Source: DASPKX01 sp035627835 (GTDB taxonomy: Bacteria; Verrucomicrobiota; Verrucomicrobiia; Limisphaerales; SXQI01). From it: a stretch of DNA of 49,106 nt. Location: positions 1 through 49,106 of the forward strand of contig DASPKX010000064.1 of the NCBI GenBank assembly GCA_035627835.1. The letters are read 5' to 3'. Under the pieces are notes generated by a model. It worked only from the letters and a program-made list of their open reading frames with translations. It had not been told where the DNA came from and did no database searches. Shown here piece by piece: positions 23,065-32,029 of this stretch (position 1 is the first letter of the stretch; the number at the start of each line of letters is the position of its first letter). The position numbers and the translations under genes were made by a program.

Positions 23065-25011
23065 TTACTCGCGGGGGAACGGGCGAACGACTGGCCCGGG
23101 GCCAGGGCCGCCGGGAGGAGGACCAAAGCCGCCGGGCCTGCCGCCGCCCGGAGGAGTGAATTGTTCGTTTAAGCCTTCGGTGATTTGGTCGAGCGTGAGC
23201 GCGTCGGCGCCTTTCCGCCAGTTGTCGCGCCAGTTGGCAAAAGTTTTGAGGAACTCATCGCGGGAGACGGACTGGTCCTTGTCTCTATCCATCACGGCAA
23301 GGAAACCAGGAGCGATGAACTCACTCGGAGCAGGCATGCCGCCGCCGGGGCCACCCTGACCGCGGCCACGCCCTCCACGAGGCGGCCCGCCAAAACCGAA
23401 GTCGCCGATCTCAAGACCTTTGCTCTCGCCTTTAAGCTGAGCTGCGACGGAAGCAGCGCGGACTTTCGCAAACGCTTTAACGGGCTGGGTTGCGCCCATC
23501 ATTGGGAACCCGCCTGGGCTAGACGCGGCGCTGGACTCACCGGCGATAAGCTTGTCGAAACGGGCGAGTTTTTCGGGTGATTCCTCCTGCACTGCGGGGC
23601 GCAACACAGAAGCGAGCAGATCAACCTGTTGTGCGAGGCGCTCTGGGGTCGCGAGGGTCTTGCTTAAGTCTTGGAGTCTCGCGAGGTAAGCGGTTTTGAA
23701 AGCGGGCACCTTGAATGCTCGAGCGAGGAAGCGTGTTTCACCACCCCATGGTTTATGAATGCTGAGTTCATTGCGCTCCTCCTGGGTTCCGCGCAAGGAG
23801 AAGGTGCCGAAAGAATGATCCATATCCCACGGGATGAACTGGAACTTCTGGGTTTCGGGATGGAGATGAACGTAATAGTTCTGGCCTGAGCCGAGAATGC
23901 CGTCGAGTTCCGCGAGCCAAACGAGCGTGGCCATGTAGCGGCTGAAGTTATCGATATCCACCCATTCGCCGAACTTCGCGTTGAACTCCTCGTCCGAGGC
24001 ATGAGAAACGAATTTGCAGAAAGCGATCAAGCGCTGCTTCTGAGCCGGAGTGACATCGTCCTTGGGATCGTAAGGCTGGTTGTAAGGCTTCCAGTCGTCG
24101 CCCATATCTTCGAAGGGGCGGTTGGTGACGGGCTTGAAGAAGGCGCCTTTCTTTGTGCCGAGCTGTTCCCTGGCGAAATCGCCATCCACGTTCTCCACGA
24201 GCGAATATAGGCCGAAATACTTCTTGTCGTATTCCCCGGGGACGGTGACGTAAACGCGGGCATAAGCGGTGCGCGGCGCGGGGACTTTTGCTTCTCGGAA
24301 GAGGCGATAGGAGAGAGATTCGTTCATCCAACCGCCATCCATCACGTTATTGTGAAGGTTCAGCTTGGTGACGCGCCCGACGGCCTGGGTTTTGATATTG
24401 TCATCCAGATCGATCTTAAAGGACTTTTTGTGCGTGCCTTGGGCCAGGAGAAAGGTGCCGTTCCCTTTATGGCGGATCGAAGCATCTTTCAGTGTAGCGC
24501 CGTTAAACTCGATGTCCGCTTTGCCGGTCGGAAACTCGAAACCCATGGCGGAAGCGATGCCGTTGCGTTTGCCTTCGGCGCCCTGGAGCATGCTGCGCTG
24601 GGGAGCGGGGGCGCCGGCAGGGCCATTGGTGATGAGCGCGTTCAGCCCGTCCTTAAGATGGTCCGTGTTAAGCGCAGCCTGGCCTTTGCTCCAATCGGTG
24701 TGAAGGCGTGTCGCAGCAGCATCGAATTCAGCGACGGTGACTTTCGCATCCTTGTTGGCGTCGGCGACTTCAAACAGCTTTGGGCCAAGGAACATGCCCG
24801 GACCAAACGCCCGGGGCGGACCACCGCCACCTTGTGTGGGTTGGATGGCTTTCCACTGTTCGGGAGTAAACTTGAGATGAATGCTCCAAATATTGGTGAA
24901 GCTGAAAAGCTCAGCGGGCGAGCTGGGCAACGGAGCGGCTGTGGTTAGACGCGTGAGGATCGCGAGGGCTGCGAAACAGCAGGCGCGCCGGAGGGTTTGA
25001 GGGAGCTTCAT
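23065..25011 (-). CDS. CotH-family kinase-like protein with EF-hands (CotH-2)
   Basis: The protein has 648 residues. A signal peptide (CCFAALAILTRLTTA) is followed by LFSFTNIWSIHLKFTPEQW, a first EF-hand VADANKDAKVTVAEF, and the CotH domain with YFGLYSLVENVDGDF and the canonical IPWDMDHSFGTFS active-site segment. A second EF-hand, MDRDKDQSVSRDEF, lies near the C-terminus, between Gly/Pro-rich stretches. Calcium binding outside the cell is likely. It is the first gene of the operon and keeps the kinase residues better than CotH-1. The ATG at 25011 starts the signal peptide; an earlier start at 25059 is less likely. Confidence 0.87.
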   Translation of the reverse strand: MKLPQTLRRACCFAALAILTRLTTAAPLPSSPAELFSFTNIWSIHLKFTPEQWKAIQPTQGGGGPPRAFGPGMFLGPKLFEVADANKDAKVTVAEFDAAATRLHTDWSKGQAALNTDHLKDGLNALITNGPAGAPAPQRSMLQGAEGKRNGIASAMGFEFPTGKADIEFNGATLKDASIRHKGNGTFLLAQGTHKKSFKIDLDDNIKTQAVGRVTKLNLHNNVMDGGWMNESLSYRLFREAKVPAPRTAYARVYVTVPGEYDKKYFGLYSLVENVDGDFAREQLGTKKGAFFKPVTNRPFEDMGDDWKPYNQPYDPKDDVTPAQKQRLIAFCKFVSHASDEEFNAKFGEWVDIDNFSRYMATLVWLAELDGILGSGQNYYVHLHPETQKFQFIPWDMDHSFGTFSLRGTQEERNELSIHKPWGGETRFLARAFKVPAFKTAYLARLQDLSKTLATPERLAQQVDLLASVLRPAVQEESPEKLARFDKLIAGESSAASSPGGFPMMGATQPVKAFAKVRAASVAAQLKGESKGLEIGDFGFGGPPRGGRGRGQGGPGGGMPAPSEFIAPGFLAVMDRDKDQSVSRDEFLKTFANWRDNWRKGADALTLDQITEGLNEQFTPPGGGRPGGFGPPPGGPGPGPVVRPFPRE

Positions 25012-25043
25012 TTGTATAACTGATCGATTCGCGGCTTGTTCGT

Positions 25044-25111
25044 CACGCAACCGTAACAATCAAGACCCGTTTCGGGAGTAAAAGGTTTCATAATTCACGC
25101 ACGGTTGCGTG
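25044..25111. promoter_or_regulatory. Inverted repeat upstream of the CotH-VTC operon
   Basis: CACGCAACCGT (25044-25054) and its exact reverse complement ACGGTTGCGTG (25101-25111) flank 46 bases, about 30 bases upstream of the CotH-2 start. The second arm is also part of a local hairpin, CACGCA-CGGT-TGCGTG (25096-25111). This could be an operator with two half sites or a looping structure in the operon's 5' end; no regulator gene is adjacent. Confidence 0.45.
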
Positions 25112-25148
25112 CTGCCTAAGCCAGTTGGTGCCTGCTTGGACGAGGGCC

Positions 25149-25175
25149 GCCCGGTCAGGGGACCGGGCCTACCAT
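25149..25175 (-). repeat. Short hairpin repeat A, copy 3 (inverted)
   Basis: Read on the minus strand it gives ATGGTAGGCCCGGTCCCC followed by TGACCGGGC, one base longer in the loop than the copies at 688 and 812. The stem GCCCGGTC/GACCGGGC is intact. It lies between the CotH-VTC operon and the DUF1428 gene. A further G/C-rich hairpin-like stretch lies beside it (about 25179-25203). Confidence 0.8.
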
Positions 25176-25240
25176 CGGAGGCTCCCGCAGCGGGGGCTGC
25201 CCTGGAAGCGAAGAGTGGAGTAATGCAGATTACTTGTCAA

Positions 25241-25606
25241 CTAGGCTTTTGGTCCGTAGCCAACAATCGTTTTGAAACCGCCGTAAGCCATTCGCTTAAC
25301 ATCGAAAGGCATCTCTTTGGCCATCCCGGCAAGTCGGGGGTCTTGCATCACTTTGGCGTTGATGCGGTCGCGCTGGGCGCGGGATTTGTAAACGATGTAG
25401 GCGAGAATGATCGTTTCGCCTGGCTTGGCTTTGACTGTTTTGGGGAAAGGCCAGAGACCTGGAGCCTTGAGGTCGTCCGCCAGGCATTCGCGATACTCAA
25501 GAGCGCCATACTCCCGCCAGATCTTCGCAGCAAGCTTCGCCAGCTTGGTATAGGCTGGAATGTTTTTCTTGGGGATGGGAACGATGAATCCGTCTACGTA
25601 AGGCAT
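25241..25606 (-). CDS. DUF1428 (YbaA-like) protein
   Basis: This 121-residue protein starts MPYVDGFIVPIPKKNIPAY, the hallmark of DUF1428, and continues EYGALEYRECLADDLK, GETIILAYIVYKSRAQRD and MPFDVKRMAYGGF. The fold is a dimeric alpha/beta-barrel-like domain; its function is unknown. It follows the SRPBCC gene by 20 bases, a pairing seen in soil bacteria. Confidence 0.93.
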   Translation of the reverse strand: MPYVDGFIVPIPKKNIPAYTKLAKLAAKIWREYGALEYRECLADDLKAPGLWPFPKTVKAKPGETIILAYIVYKSRAQRDRINAKVMQDPRLAGMAKEMPFDVKRMAYGGFKTIVGYGPKA

Positions 25607-25626
25607 AGGTTTGCGGCAAGAGAATA

Positions 25627-26130
25627 TTAAAGCGTTTTGAGGTAAGCCACGAGCTGATCAAAGGTGCCGTTAAAGCCGGCGTTCAGGGATGACTGCATGC
25701 TGGCGAACGTGTCGATTTCCTCCTGAGTGGCATTGTGCGGCCTGGCTCGGAGGGTTTGGCGTGTGCCGTTGGGGATATCATCAAACGTCACCACAGTGTG
25801 AATGAGTGGGATCTTTCCGGGAAAAGGCGCGGGAGCGATGTTGCCCTCTGGATCGGAAAAGGAGCTGACGTAAGCCAGGCGTTGCGGCGGTTGTATTTCT
25901 TCGTAAATGAAGCGGCCCCACATGAGCGAGCCGTTCGGAAGCTTCATGCTGTAATGGAAAATGCCGCCTGGACGAAGGTCGAGTTTGGCGATGCCAAGCT
26001 CAAGGCCTTTTGGCCCCCACCATCGAGCAAGTTGATCGCGCTCAGTCCATGCTTTGAAGACCACGTCACGCGGGGCTTCGAGGGTGCGGACGGAAAGGAA
26101 CTCAGGAAGGTTGGATTCGGTATTGTTCAT
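25627..26130 (-). CDS. SRPBCC/AHSA1-family protein
   Basis: This 167-residue protein of the START-like fold has the motifs RTLEAPRDVVFKAWTERDQLARWWGPKG near residues 16-43, DLRPGGIFHYSM, and PPQRLAYVSSFSDPEGN in the middle, with the C-terminal helix SSLNAGFNGTFDQLVAYL. Such proteins bind hydrophobic ligands or act in stress-linked two-gene units; the ligand is unknown. It is likely cytoplasmic. Confidence 0.9.
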   Translation of the reverse strand: MNNTESNLPEFLSVRTLEAPRDVVFKAWTERDQLARWWGPKGLELGIAKLDLRPGGIFHYSMKLPNGSLMWGRFIYEEIQPPQRLAYVSSFSDPEGNIAPAPFPGKIPLIHTVVTFDDIPNGTRQTLRARPHNATQEEIDTFASMQSSLNAGFNGTFDQLVAYLKTL

Positions 26131-26223
26131 GATGCCCTGGATAGCCCGTGGGTGTGCAGTAAGCGGTAAACGGGTGGGCGAAGGGCGTCAATGATTTTGG
26201 CAGAAAGCAGGGCTGTAAAGAAC

Positions 26224-26250
26224 CACGAAGGGCACGAAGGGCACGAAGAA
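26224..26250. repeat. 9-base tandem repeat in the gap before SRPBCC
   Basis: CACGAAGGG occurs twice followed by CACGAAGAA. The 266-base gap between the TolC-like and SRPBCC genes otherwise shows no gene. The repeat is low complexity and its meaning is unclear. Confidence 0.6.
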
Positions 26251-26396
26251 AGGAAGAGAACACGTCCTACGCGGTCGCCTCGAACGTATTGCCACCAGTT
26301 GCAAGTGGTGAGACATAAGTTCGAGATCCTCCTCACGTCGGATGCTACGAGGGGGAGGATCGGAGTCGGAATTCTCCTGTCGTGGGATGCTCCGAG

Positions 26397-27920
26397 TTAG
26401 TCTTTTTTGAAATAGAGCTTGTTGCGCTCGAGGGTGCTGCCTTCGCGCAATGCAAGTTGGGCCAGGGCCGTGTTGTAATCGGCCAAGGCCCGGACTTCTT
26501 CGGAACGGGCGCGGGTGAGATCGCGCTGCAAAGTCAGCACGACGAAGCTGGTGCTCTTGCCGCTTTCGAGTTTCTTTTGCTCGGCATCTAGGGCCGCTTC
26601 GGCGTAGAGGCGGGCCTGGCGGGTGGCTTCGATTTTCTCGAGTTGGAGTTGCGCGAGCTTCACCGCGTTGTCCACTTCGAGCAGGATGTTTTGTTCCAGG
26701 CGTTTAAGGCGGAGGAGGAGTTGTTCCTTCTCGGCCTTGGTCGCTTTGTAGGCATTGCGGCGGGCGGTGTTGCCGAGGGGGATGCTTAACTCAGCGCCAT
26801 AGTACCAGACTGGATCGTGACCGCGCCGGATGTCGTCGAGGACGCCGCGGGTGTTGCTATTGCGGGCGCTGTGGCCGTAGCTGCCGACGATGTCGAGCGC
26901 AGGGAAGAGTTGGTTCTTTTGGTATTTGAGGGTGATGTCCTGGCGCTCGATGTTCACGCGCGCCTCCTGCAGATCAGGACGGCTTGTCATGGCGCGGCGC
27001 CAGCTTTCCTGAAGGTCAAAGGGGACGACGGTTGGGAGAAGTTTTTCAGTCGGCTCGAATTGAACAATGGCGAGGTCTTCGTAATTGCCGGTGAGAAGAT
27101 CCTTGAGCTGATTCTGCGCGACGGAGAGTTGCTGATTGGCCTGCAGGAGATCCGCGCGGCCGCTGGCGACCAGAGACTCAGCTTGCTTTTCCTCGAGCAA
27201 AGCCATGGTGCCGACCTGAACGCGCTTGCGGTTTTCTTCGAGAGAGCGTTGGGAGAGCTGAAGGGCGAGCTGCTGCACACGAACGAATTCGTGGGCGGCG
27301 ATCAAATTGTAGTAAGCAGTTTCAACGGCGGTGACGATTTCCTGAACGCGGCGCTGGAGGGCAAATTCGGACATCTCAACCGCTTTTTTGCCGATCTGGA
27401 TGGCGTAACGATTTTGGTCGATCCAGAAATCGCGGAGCAAAGGCTGGCGAAGGGTGATGTCAGCCCCTGAGCCGTATTCGTACGGGTTGCTGATAGGATC
27501 CCCGTTGGGGCCTGGGCGGCTGGTGCTGTTGCGTGTGAGATCAATGCCCGCGTCGTAGCGGAGACCCCACGGAGCTATGCCCGAAAAACCAGAGCCGAAA
27601 CTTTCGGTGACACTGACCGTTGGGGCAACTTGAAAGCCGAAGGTAGGGTTGAACTGGCCTGGGTTGGAGCGGTAGCTCTGGCGGCCATTTAAATTAAAAG
27701 TCGGCTCCCAATAGGCTTCGGACCCGGACAAGTCGAGCAAGCTGAGCTGCGGATTGAACCGCTCGATCTGGAGGTCGAGGTTATTCTGGAGCGCGAGCTG
27801 AACGGCCTCCTCCAGGGAAATGGCGCGGACTTGCGCGGCGTTATTCGTCGACTGCGCGTGCGCGCTGCTGTGGAGAGCAGCGGCAAGGCCTAAAGCCAAA
27901 AGAGTACGGAGTGGTCGCAT
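26397..27920 (-). CDS. TolC-family outer membrane efflux protein
   Basis: The protein has 507 residues. A signal peptide ending AHSSAHA precedes ISLEEAVQLALQNNLDLQIERFNPQL, the usual TolC/OEP start. Two long coiled-coil repeats follow, with REEATRQARLYAEAAL-like heptads and a late DYNTALAQLALREGSTLERN segment. It should form the trimeric outer-membrane channel of a tripartite exporter. The membrane-fusion and inner-membrane partners are not adjacent. Confidence 0.88.
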   Translation of the reverse strand: MRPLRTLLALGLAAALHSSAHAQSTNNAAQVRAISLEEAVQLALQNNLDLQIERFNPQLSLLDLSGSEAYWEPTFNLNGRQSYRSNPGQFNPTFGFQVAPTVSVTESFGSGFSGIAPWGLRYDAGIDLTRNSTSRPGPNGDPISNPYEYGSGADITLRQPLLRDFWIDQNRYAIQIGKKAVEMSEFALQRRVQEIVTAVETAYYNLIAAHEFVRVQQLALQLSQRSLEENRKRVQVGTMALLEEKQAESLVASGRADLLQANQQLSVAQNQLKDLLTGNYEDLAIVQFEPTEKLLPTVVPFDLQESWRRAMTSRPDLQEARVNIERQDITLKYQKNQLFPALDIVGSYGHSARNSNTRGVLDDIRRGHDPVWYYGAELSIPLGNTARRNAYKATKAEKEQLLLRLKRLEQNILLEVDNAVKLAQLQLEKIEATRQARLYAEAALDAEQKKLESGKSTSFVVLTLQRDLTRARSEEVRALADYNTALAQLALREGSTLERNKLYFKKD

Positions 27921-28082
27921 TGTGCGTGCGGAGCTTGTGCAAATTGTTCCGGTTCGTCAAACAAACGCTGAGCGCGAAGTCATGCTGCTCTTGCGGCAAA
28001 ACGAAGCGTGAGCGTCCCATTTGAATGACACCACAGAGGCCGAAAAGGTTTCGAAAAACGTGGAATTATTGAGCAGCAGAAC

Positions 28083-29150
28083 CTAGCGGCCTTCGACGCG
28101 CTTGGTCATCCGGTCGGGGTGGCGCGCGCGGCTCAATGCGGTGTCGTAGCTGATGCGGCAGCGCGTGTAGAGATCGTAGAGGCAGGCGTCCATGAGGACC
28201 ATGCCGTCTTTGCCGCCGGTTTGGAGGGCGGTGTCGAGCATGTGCTTGTTGTTTTCGCGAATGAGATTGCGCACCGCTCCATTGGCGACGAGGAACTCGT
28301 AAGCGAGGACACGGGAGCTGCGGTCGGCGGAGGGGAGCAAATCCTGAGCGATGATGCCTTGGAGGGAATTGGCGAGCTGCATGAGCACCTGGCGCTGGGC
28401 GGCGCCTTCGAAGACGCCGACGATGCGCTCGAAGGCGTGCATCACGTTGGGGGAATGCATGGTTGCGAGGACCAGATGGCCGGTTTCCGCCGCTGTGAGC
28501 GCGGCCAGGATGGCTTCCTGCTCGCGCATTTCGCCGACGACGATCACGTCGGGATCCTGACGGAGCACATGGATCAGCGCACGGCCAAAGGAGTGGGTGT
28601 CGGTGAGCACCTCCTGTTGAACAACAATGGCGCGCTTGTTGTTGTGAACATATTCAATGGGATCCTCAATGGTGATGATCTTGCAGCGGCGCTCGCTGTT
28701 GATGAGATCGACCATGTAGTTGAGGGTGGTCGTTTTGCCGGCGCCAGTGGGGCCGGTGATAAGAAAGAGGCCATTGGGTTTTCGGGCCATTTCTTCGACT
28801 TTTGCAGGCAAGCCAAGCTCCTCGCGGTCGGGGATGCGCCGGCCGCAGAACCGAACGCTGAGTTCCGGCAGGCCATTGCGAAGGTAGAAGGTGGCGCGCA
28901 TTCGCCCGGCTAAATCGTGAGGCAGGGAGACGCAGAGTTCCCATTCCTGCGCGAACTTCTCTCGTTGCGGAGGTGTTAGCAAGCTGTCGCAAACGGCTTT
29001 GGCATCGTCGCCGGTGAGCGGGTCTTCGTTGGGGAAAATGATTTCGCCATGGATGCGAAAGGCCGGGGGGACGCCAACGATGAGATGGAGGTCCGAAGCT
29101 TTCTCTTCGAAAGCGGTGCGCACGAGAGCGTCAAAGCGAGGGTGGATCAT
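28083..29150 (-). CDS. PilT-like type IV pilus retraction ATPase
   Basis: This 355-residue secretion-type ATPase has an N-terminal PAS-like region with FEEKASDLHLIVGVPPAFRI, Walker A GPTGAGKTT at about 133-141, the Asp box IITIEDPIEYVH, Walker B-like DPDVIVVGEMRE and the His box GHLVLATMHS. The C-terminal AVRNLIRENNKHML resembles the AIRNLIRE motif specific to PilT, favouring a retraction role over GspE/PilB. It follows the TPR gene by 3 bases. No other pilus genes are here apart from the distant pseudopilin-like gene at 40.6 kb. Confidence 0.88.
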   Translation of the reverse strand: MIHPRFDALVRTAFEEKASDLHLIVGVPPAFRIHGEIIFPNEDPLTGDDAKAVCDSLLTPPQREKFAQEWELCVSLPHDLAGRMRATFYLRNGLPELSVRFCGRRIPDREELGLPAKVEEMARKPNGLFLITGPTGAGKTTTLNYMVDLINSERRCKIITIEDPIEYVHNNKRAIVVQQEVLTDTHSFGRALIHVLRQDPDVIVVGEMREQEAILAALTAAETGHLVLATMHSPNVMHAFERIVGVFEGAAQRQVLMQLANSLQGIIAQDLLPSADRSSRVLAYEFLVANGAVRNLIRENNKHMLDTALQTGGKDGMVLMDACLYDLYTRCRISYDTALSRARHPDRMTKRVEGR

Positions 29151-29153
29151 GCG

Positions 29154-29927
29154 CTAAAACTTGCCGCGGAAACGTGAAATGAGGCGGGCGAGAGGCCCGA
29201 CGTGGTTGAGCTTTTGCAACTCCCGAGCAGCAGCGGCGCATTGGGGGTCCAGCTCCTGTGCTTGCTGGAAGGAGCGCTCAGAAGCGTCGATAAGCCCGAG
29301 GGCAAGCTGGCATTGGCCTGCCTGGAGCCAGACGGCGGCTTCGGTGGCGGTGAGCGCGAGAGATTCCTGGGCGTAGCGCAATGCTTTGGCGAACTGCTGA
29401 TGGGCGGAGTGAATGCGCGAAGCGAGCCAGCGGATGACCCAATCACCGGGGCTTAAGGCGAGCGCCCGCTCGAAGCAGTAGTCTGCGCGCTTTTCCTTGC
29501 GCGCCAGGAAGACATCCCCGCGCGCGAGCCAGAGATAGGGAGTTTCGCCACTGGCGGCCATGGAAGCGTCAGAAAAAGCGAGCGCGCCGTTTTGATCACC
29601 CATGCGCGCGAGGGCCACGCCTTTGGCGGCAAGGAGTTCCGGGTCGGTTGGGAAAAGTTTGAGAGCTTTGTCGGCCCAGATTTTCGCTTCCTTGGCTTCA
29701 CCTAACTCAAGGAGCATGCGGACCTGGCCAGCCCAAGGTGCGGAATGGCGGGGGTTAAATTCGATCGCTTTGGCGAAATTCCGCAACGCAGGCTCGAAGC
29801 GGCCTTGTTTAAAGGCTTTTGCGGCTTCCTCCAGGTAAAAGGCGTCGTCTTTCAGACGACGAGATTCCCCGTGCCCGGCGTTTTGCCGGGAAGGATCGTC
29901 AAACTCCAGGTTCCCAAAGCGGCTCAT
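29154..29927 (-). CDS. Tetratricopeptide-repeat protein
   Basis: This 257-residue protein is built of TPR units, e.g. EEAAKAFKQGRFEPALRNF, AIEFNPRHSAPWAGQV, then KLFPTDPELLAAKGVALARM and FERALALSPGDWVIRW. No signal peptide is seen, so it is likely cytoplasmic. The ATG at 29927 starts directly before the first repeats; the open frame extends further upstream without family resemblance. The 3-base gap to pilT suggests it assists pilus or twitching functions as an adaptor. Confidence 0.78.
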   Translation of the reverse strand: MSRFGNLEFDDPSRQNAGHGESRRLKDDAFYLEEAAKAFKQGRFEPALRNFAKAIEFNPRHSAPWAGQVRMLLELGEAKEAKIWADKALKLFPTDPELLAAKGVALARMGDQNGALAFSDASMAASGETPYLWLARGDVFLARKEKRADYCFERALALSPGDWVIRWLASRIHSAHQQFAKALRYAQESLALTATEAAVWLQAGQCQLALGLIDASERSFQQAQELDPQCAAAARELQKLNHVGPLARLISRFRGKF

Positions 29928-30162
29928 TAGAGGATTGCTCCGGCTGTATAACCCAAGGGGGAGTGAGGCACAATGACGCACTCTCCGGAGGTTCGGGTTT
30001 ACAAGCCGTCTCACAAATACCCAAGCAGCGTCTTGCGGGTCTTTTGGCCGGATGCTTCGTTGCTCCTCAGTCGCAGATCCATGCGGATATGCTCCTTCCT
30101 CGCGCCTCGCCTCCGGCCAAAATCCCTCGCAATCCACTTGCTGGTTATTTGTGACACGGCTT

Positions 30163-31230
30163 CTAGAGAAGCATACCCTGTGCCTTAGGTCGCACAGGTG
30201 GGGCGGATTGGGCGCGTTGCTCGATTTGTTTGATGGCCCATTGCGCGTGCTCGGCGATCAGCGGTTCGGGATCCTGTGAAGCCGCTTGCAACGGTGGGAG
30301 GTGCTCAGGACCGCCAATGTTGCCCAAGGCCACACAGACATTTCGCAATAAACCGCGGCGTTTGGTGCGAAGCATGGGGGAGCCTGCGAACCTGGCCTTG
30401 AAGGAGGGGCCGTCGAGTTGAAGGAGTGCGACCAAATCCGGAGCTTGAAGGTCGTCGCGGCGGTGAGGAGCCATCAGGCGGCCTGCGCGAGCGAAGCGGT
30501 TCCAGGGACAGGCGGCCAGGCAATCGTCACAGCCGTAAATTCGATTGCCGATGAGCGGGCGGAGTTGCTCAGGGATGGAGCCTTTAAGCTCAATCGTGAG
30601 GTAGGAGATGCAGCGGCGGGCGTCGAGTTGGAACGCGCCGGTGAGGGCGCCCGTGGGGCAGCTTTCGAGGCAGCGATGGCAGGAGCCGCAGCGGTTGTGT
30701 TCAGGAGCGTCCGGTTCGATGCCGGCGGTGGTGATGATTTCGCTGAGGAAAATCCAGTTGCCGAGCTTTCGGCTGATGAGGTTGGTGTGTTTTCCGACAA
30801 AACCAAGCCCCGCGCGCTGCGCAAGGTCGCGCTCGAGGATTGGGCCAGTGTCCACGTACCAGAGAGAGCGATGGCCGGGCCCGGCGAGTTGATCGATGAA
30901 GGCGCTGAGGTGGCGGAGTGGTTCCGCGAGGAGGTCGTGGTAATCCGCGTGTTGAGCGTACCGCGCCACGACGCCGGCATGCGGCTCATGGCGGGATGAG
31001 ATCGGAAGGGCGTAAGAGGTGGCGAGAAGGACGAAGCTTTTCGCGCCGGGGAGGACTTGGTCAGGATTCACGCGCTTGTGAGCGTTGCGTGAAAGCCAAG
31101 CCATCTCACCATGGAGGCCTTGAGCGATCCATTGTTGAAAGGCGTCCGCAGTTTCAGGCGGGTGGGCAGTGGTGAAAGCGCAGAGGTCGAAGCCCAGCTC
31201 AAGGGCCTTCGCACGAATGAGATCTTTCAC
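30163..31230 (-). CDS. queG: Epoxyqueuosine reductase
   Basis: The protein has 355 residues. The cobalamin-binding N-terminal half includes GEMAWLSRNAHKRVNPDQVL and VDTGPILERDLAQRAGLGFVGK; two 4Fe-4S clusters are bound by CGSCHRCLESCPTGAL and YGCDDCLAACPWNRF. A short HEAT-like C-terminus follows. QueG reduces epoxyqueuosine to queuosine in tRNA. Its ATG overlaps the aroK stop by four bases, so both come from one message. Confidence 0.95.
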   Translation of the reverse strand: MKDLIRAKALELGFDLCAFTTAHPPETADAFQQWIAQGLHGEMAWLSRNAHKRVNPDQVLPGAKSFVLLATSYALPISSRHEPHAGVVARYAQHADYHDLLAEPLRHLSAFIDQLAGPGHRSLWYVDTGPILERDLAQRAGLGFVGKHTNLISRKLGNWIFLSEIITTAGIEPDAPEHNRCGSCHRCLESCPTGALTGAFQLDARRCISYLTIELKGSIPEQLRPLIGNRIYGCDDCLAACPWNRFARAGRLMAPHRRDDLQAPDLVALLQLDGPSFKARFAGSPMLRTKRRGLLRNVCVALGNIGGPEHLPPLQAASQDPEPLIAEHAQWAIKQIEQRAQSAPPVRPKAQGMLL

Positions 31231-31766
31231 GCTGCTTTGGCGCGCAGGCTTCGGAAGTGCATGATGACATGGTGCGCGACTTCACGGGCGGAGCGGAAAT
31301 CGCTGCTGAGGAGCACATCAGCCTGGCGGTAGAAAGATTGGCGGGTGGCGAGGAGGGTGCGGATTTTGCCCAGGGGATCCGGGTCGTTTAACAGCGGCCG
31401 ATGCGATTGGTGTGAGACGCGCTTGAAGATCGTTTCCGGAGACGCCCACAAGCACACCGTGAGCGCGTGCTTCTTCAAACTGGCGAGGTTTTCCTGATTG
31501 GCGGCGAAGCCGCCGCCGGTGGAGATCACGACGCCGCTTTTGGTTTCGAGAGTGGCGGCGATTTCGCGCTCGTAGGCGCGGAAGCGGGGCTCGCCGTCCT
31601 GGGCGAAGATTTCGGTGATGCGTTTGCCAGCCATGCGCTCGATGAGTTCGTCGGTGTCGAGGAAGCTGAAATGTAGCGCTTGAGCGGTGAGATGCCCAAC
31701 GGAGGTCTTGCCGGTGCCCATGAAGCCGATGAGGGCGATATTGCGGATGTCTCTCGTTGGGTTCAT
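31227..31766 (-). CDS. aroK: Shikimate kinase
   Basis: This 179-residue protein has ALIGFMGTGKTSVG as the P-loop near residue 11, DTDELIE (substrate and magnesium), the FRAYERE arginine block, STGGGFA and the lid region SHQSHRPLL. It phosphorylates shikimate at the 3-hydroxyl in aromatic amino acid synthesis. No other aro gene is adjacent. It overlaps queG by four bases. Confidence 0.95.
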   Translation of the reverse strand: MNPTRDIRNIALIGFMGTGKTSVGHLTAQALHFSFLDTDELIERMAGKRITEIFAQDGEPRFRAYEREIAATLETKSGVVISTGGGFAANQENLASLKKHALTVCLWASPETIFKRVSHQSHRPLLNDPDPLGKIRTLLATRQSFYRQADVLLSSDFRSAREVAHHVIMHFRSLRAKAA

Positions 31767-32029
31767 GTCACGGCATCTGGGCCGTGTGATTCTCGGCGTA
31801 AAAAAACGCAGCGGCCCATTGATTTACTTCAAAGATGGGGCAAGTGTTAGTCAACGGGAATCTATAAAGCGGGGAAGAAGGCAATCATCTGAACTTCTAC
31901 TTTCCCTTCAGGCCCGCGCCTACCCTTTCGCGCCCTTTCTCTGAGATTCAGCAAAGCTTTTGTCGCGGCTGAAAAGCGTCCAGCGCTCCCATTGAGAAAG
32001 GGCCAAGCGGGTTCGAGATTGCATGGCAT

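Noticed and set aside
26131..26396. CRISPR array
   Set aside because: The 9-base tandem repeat is too short and lacks spacers; no cas gene is present.
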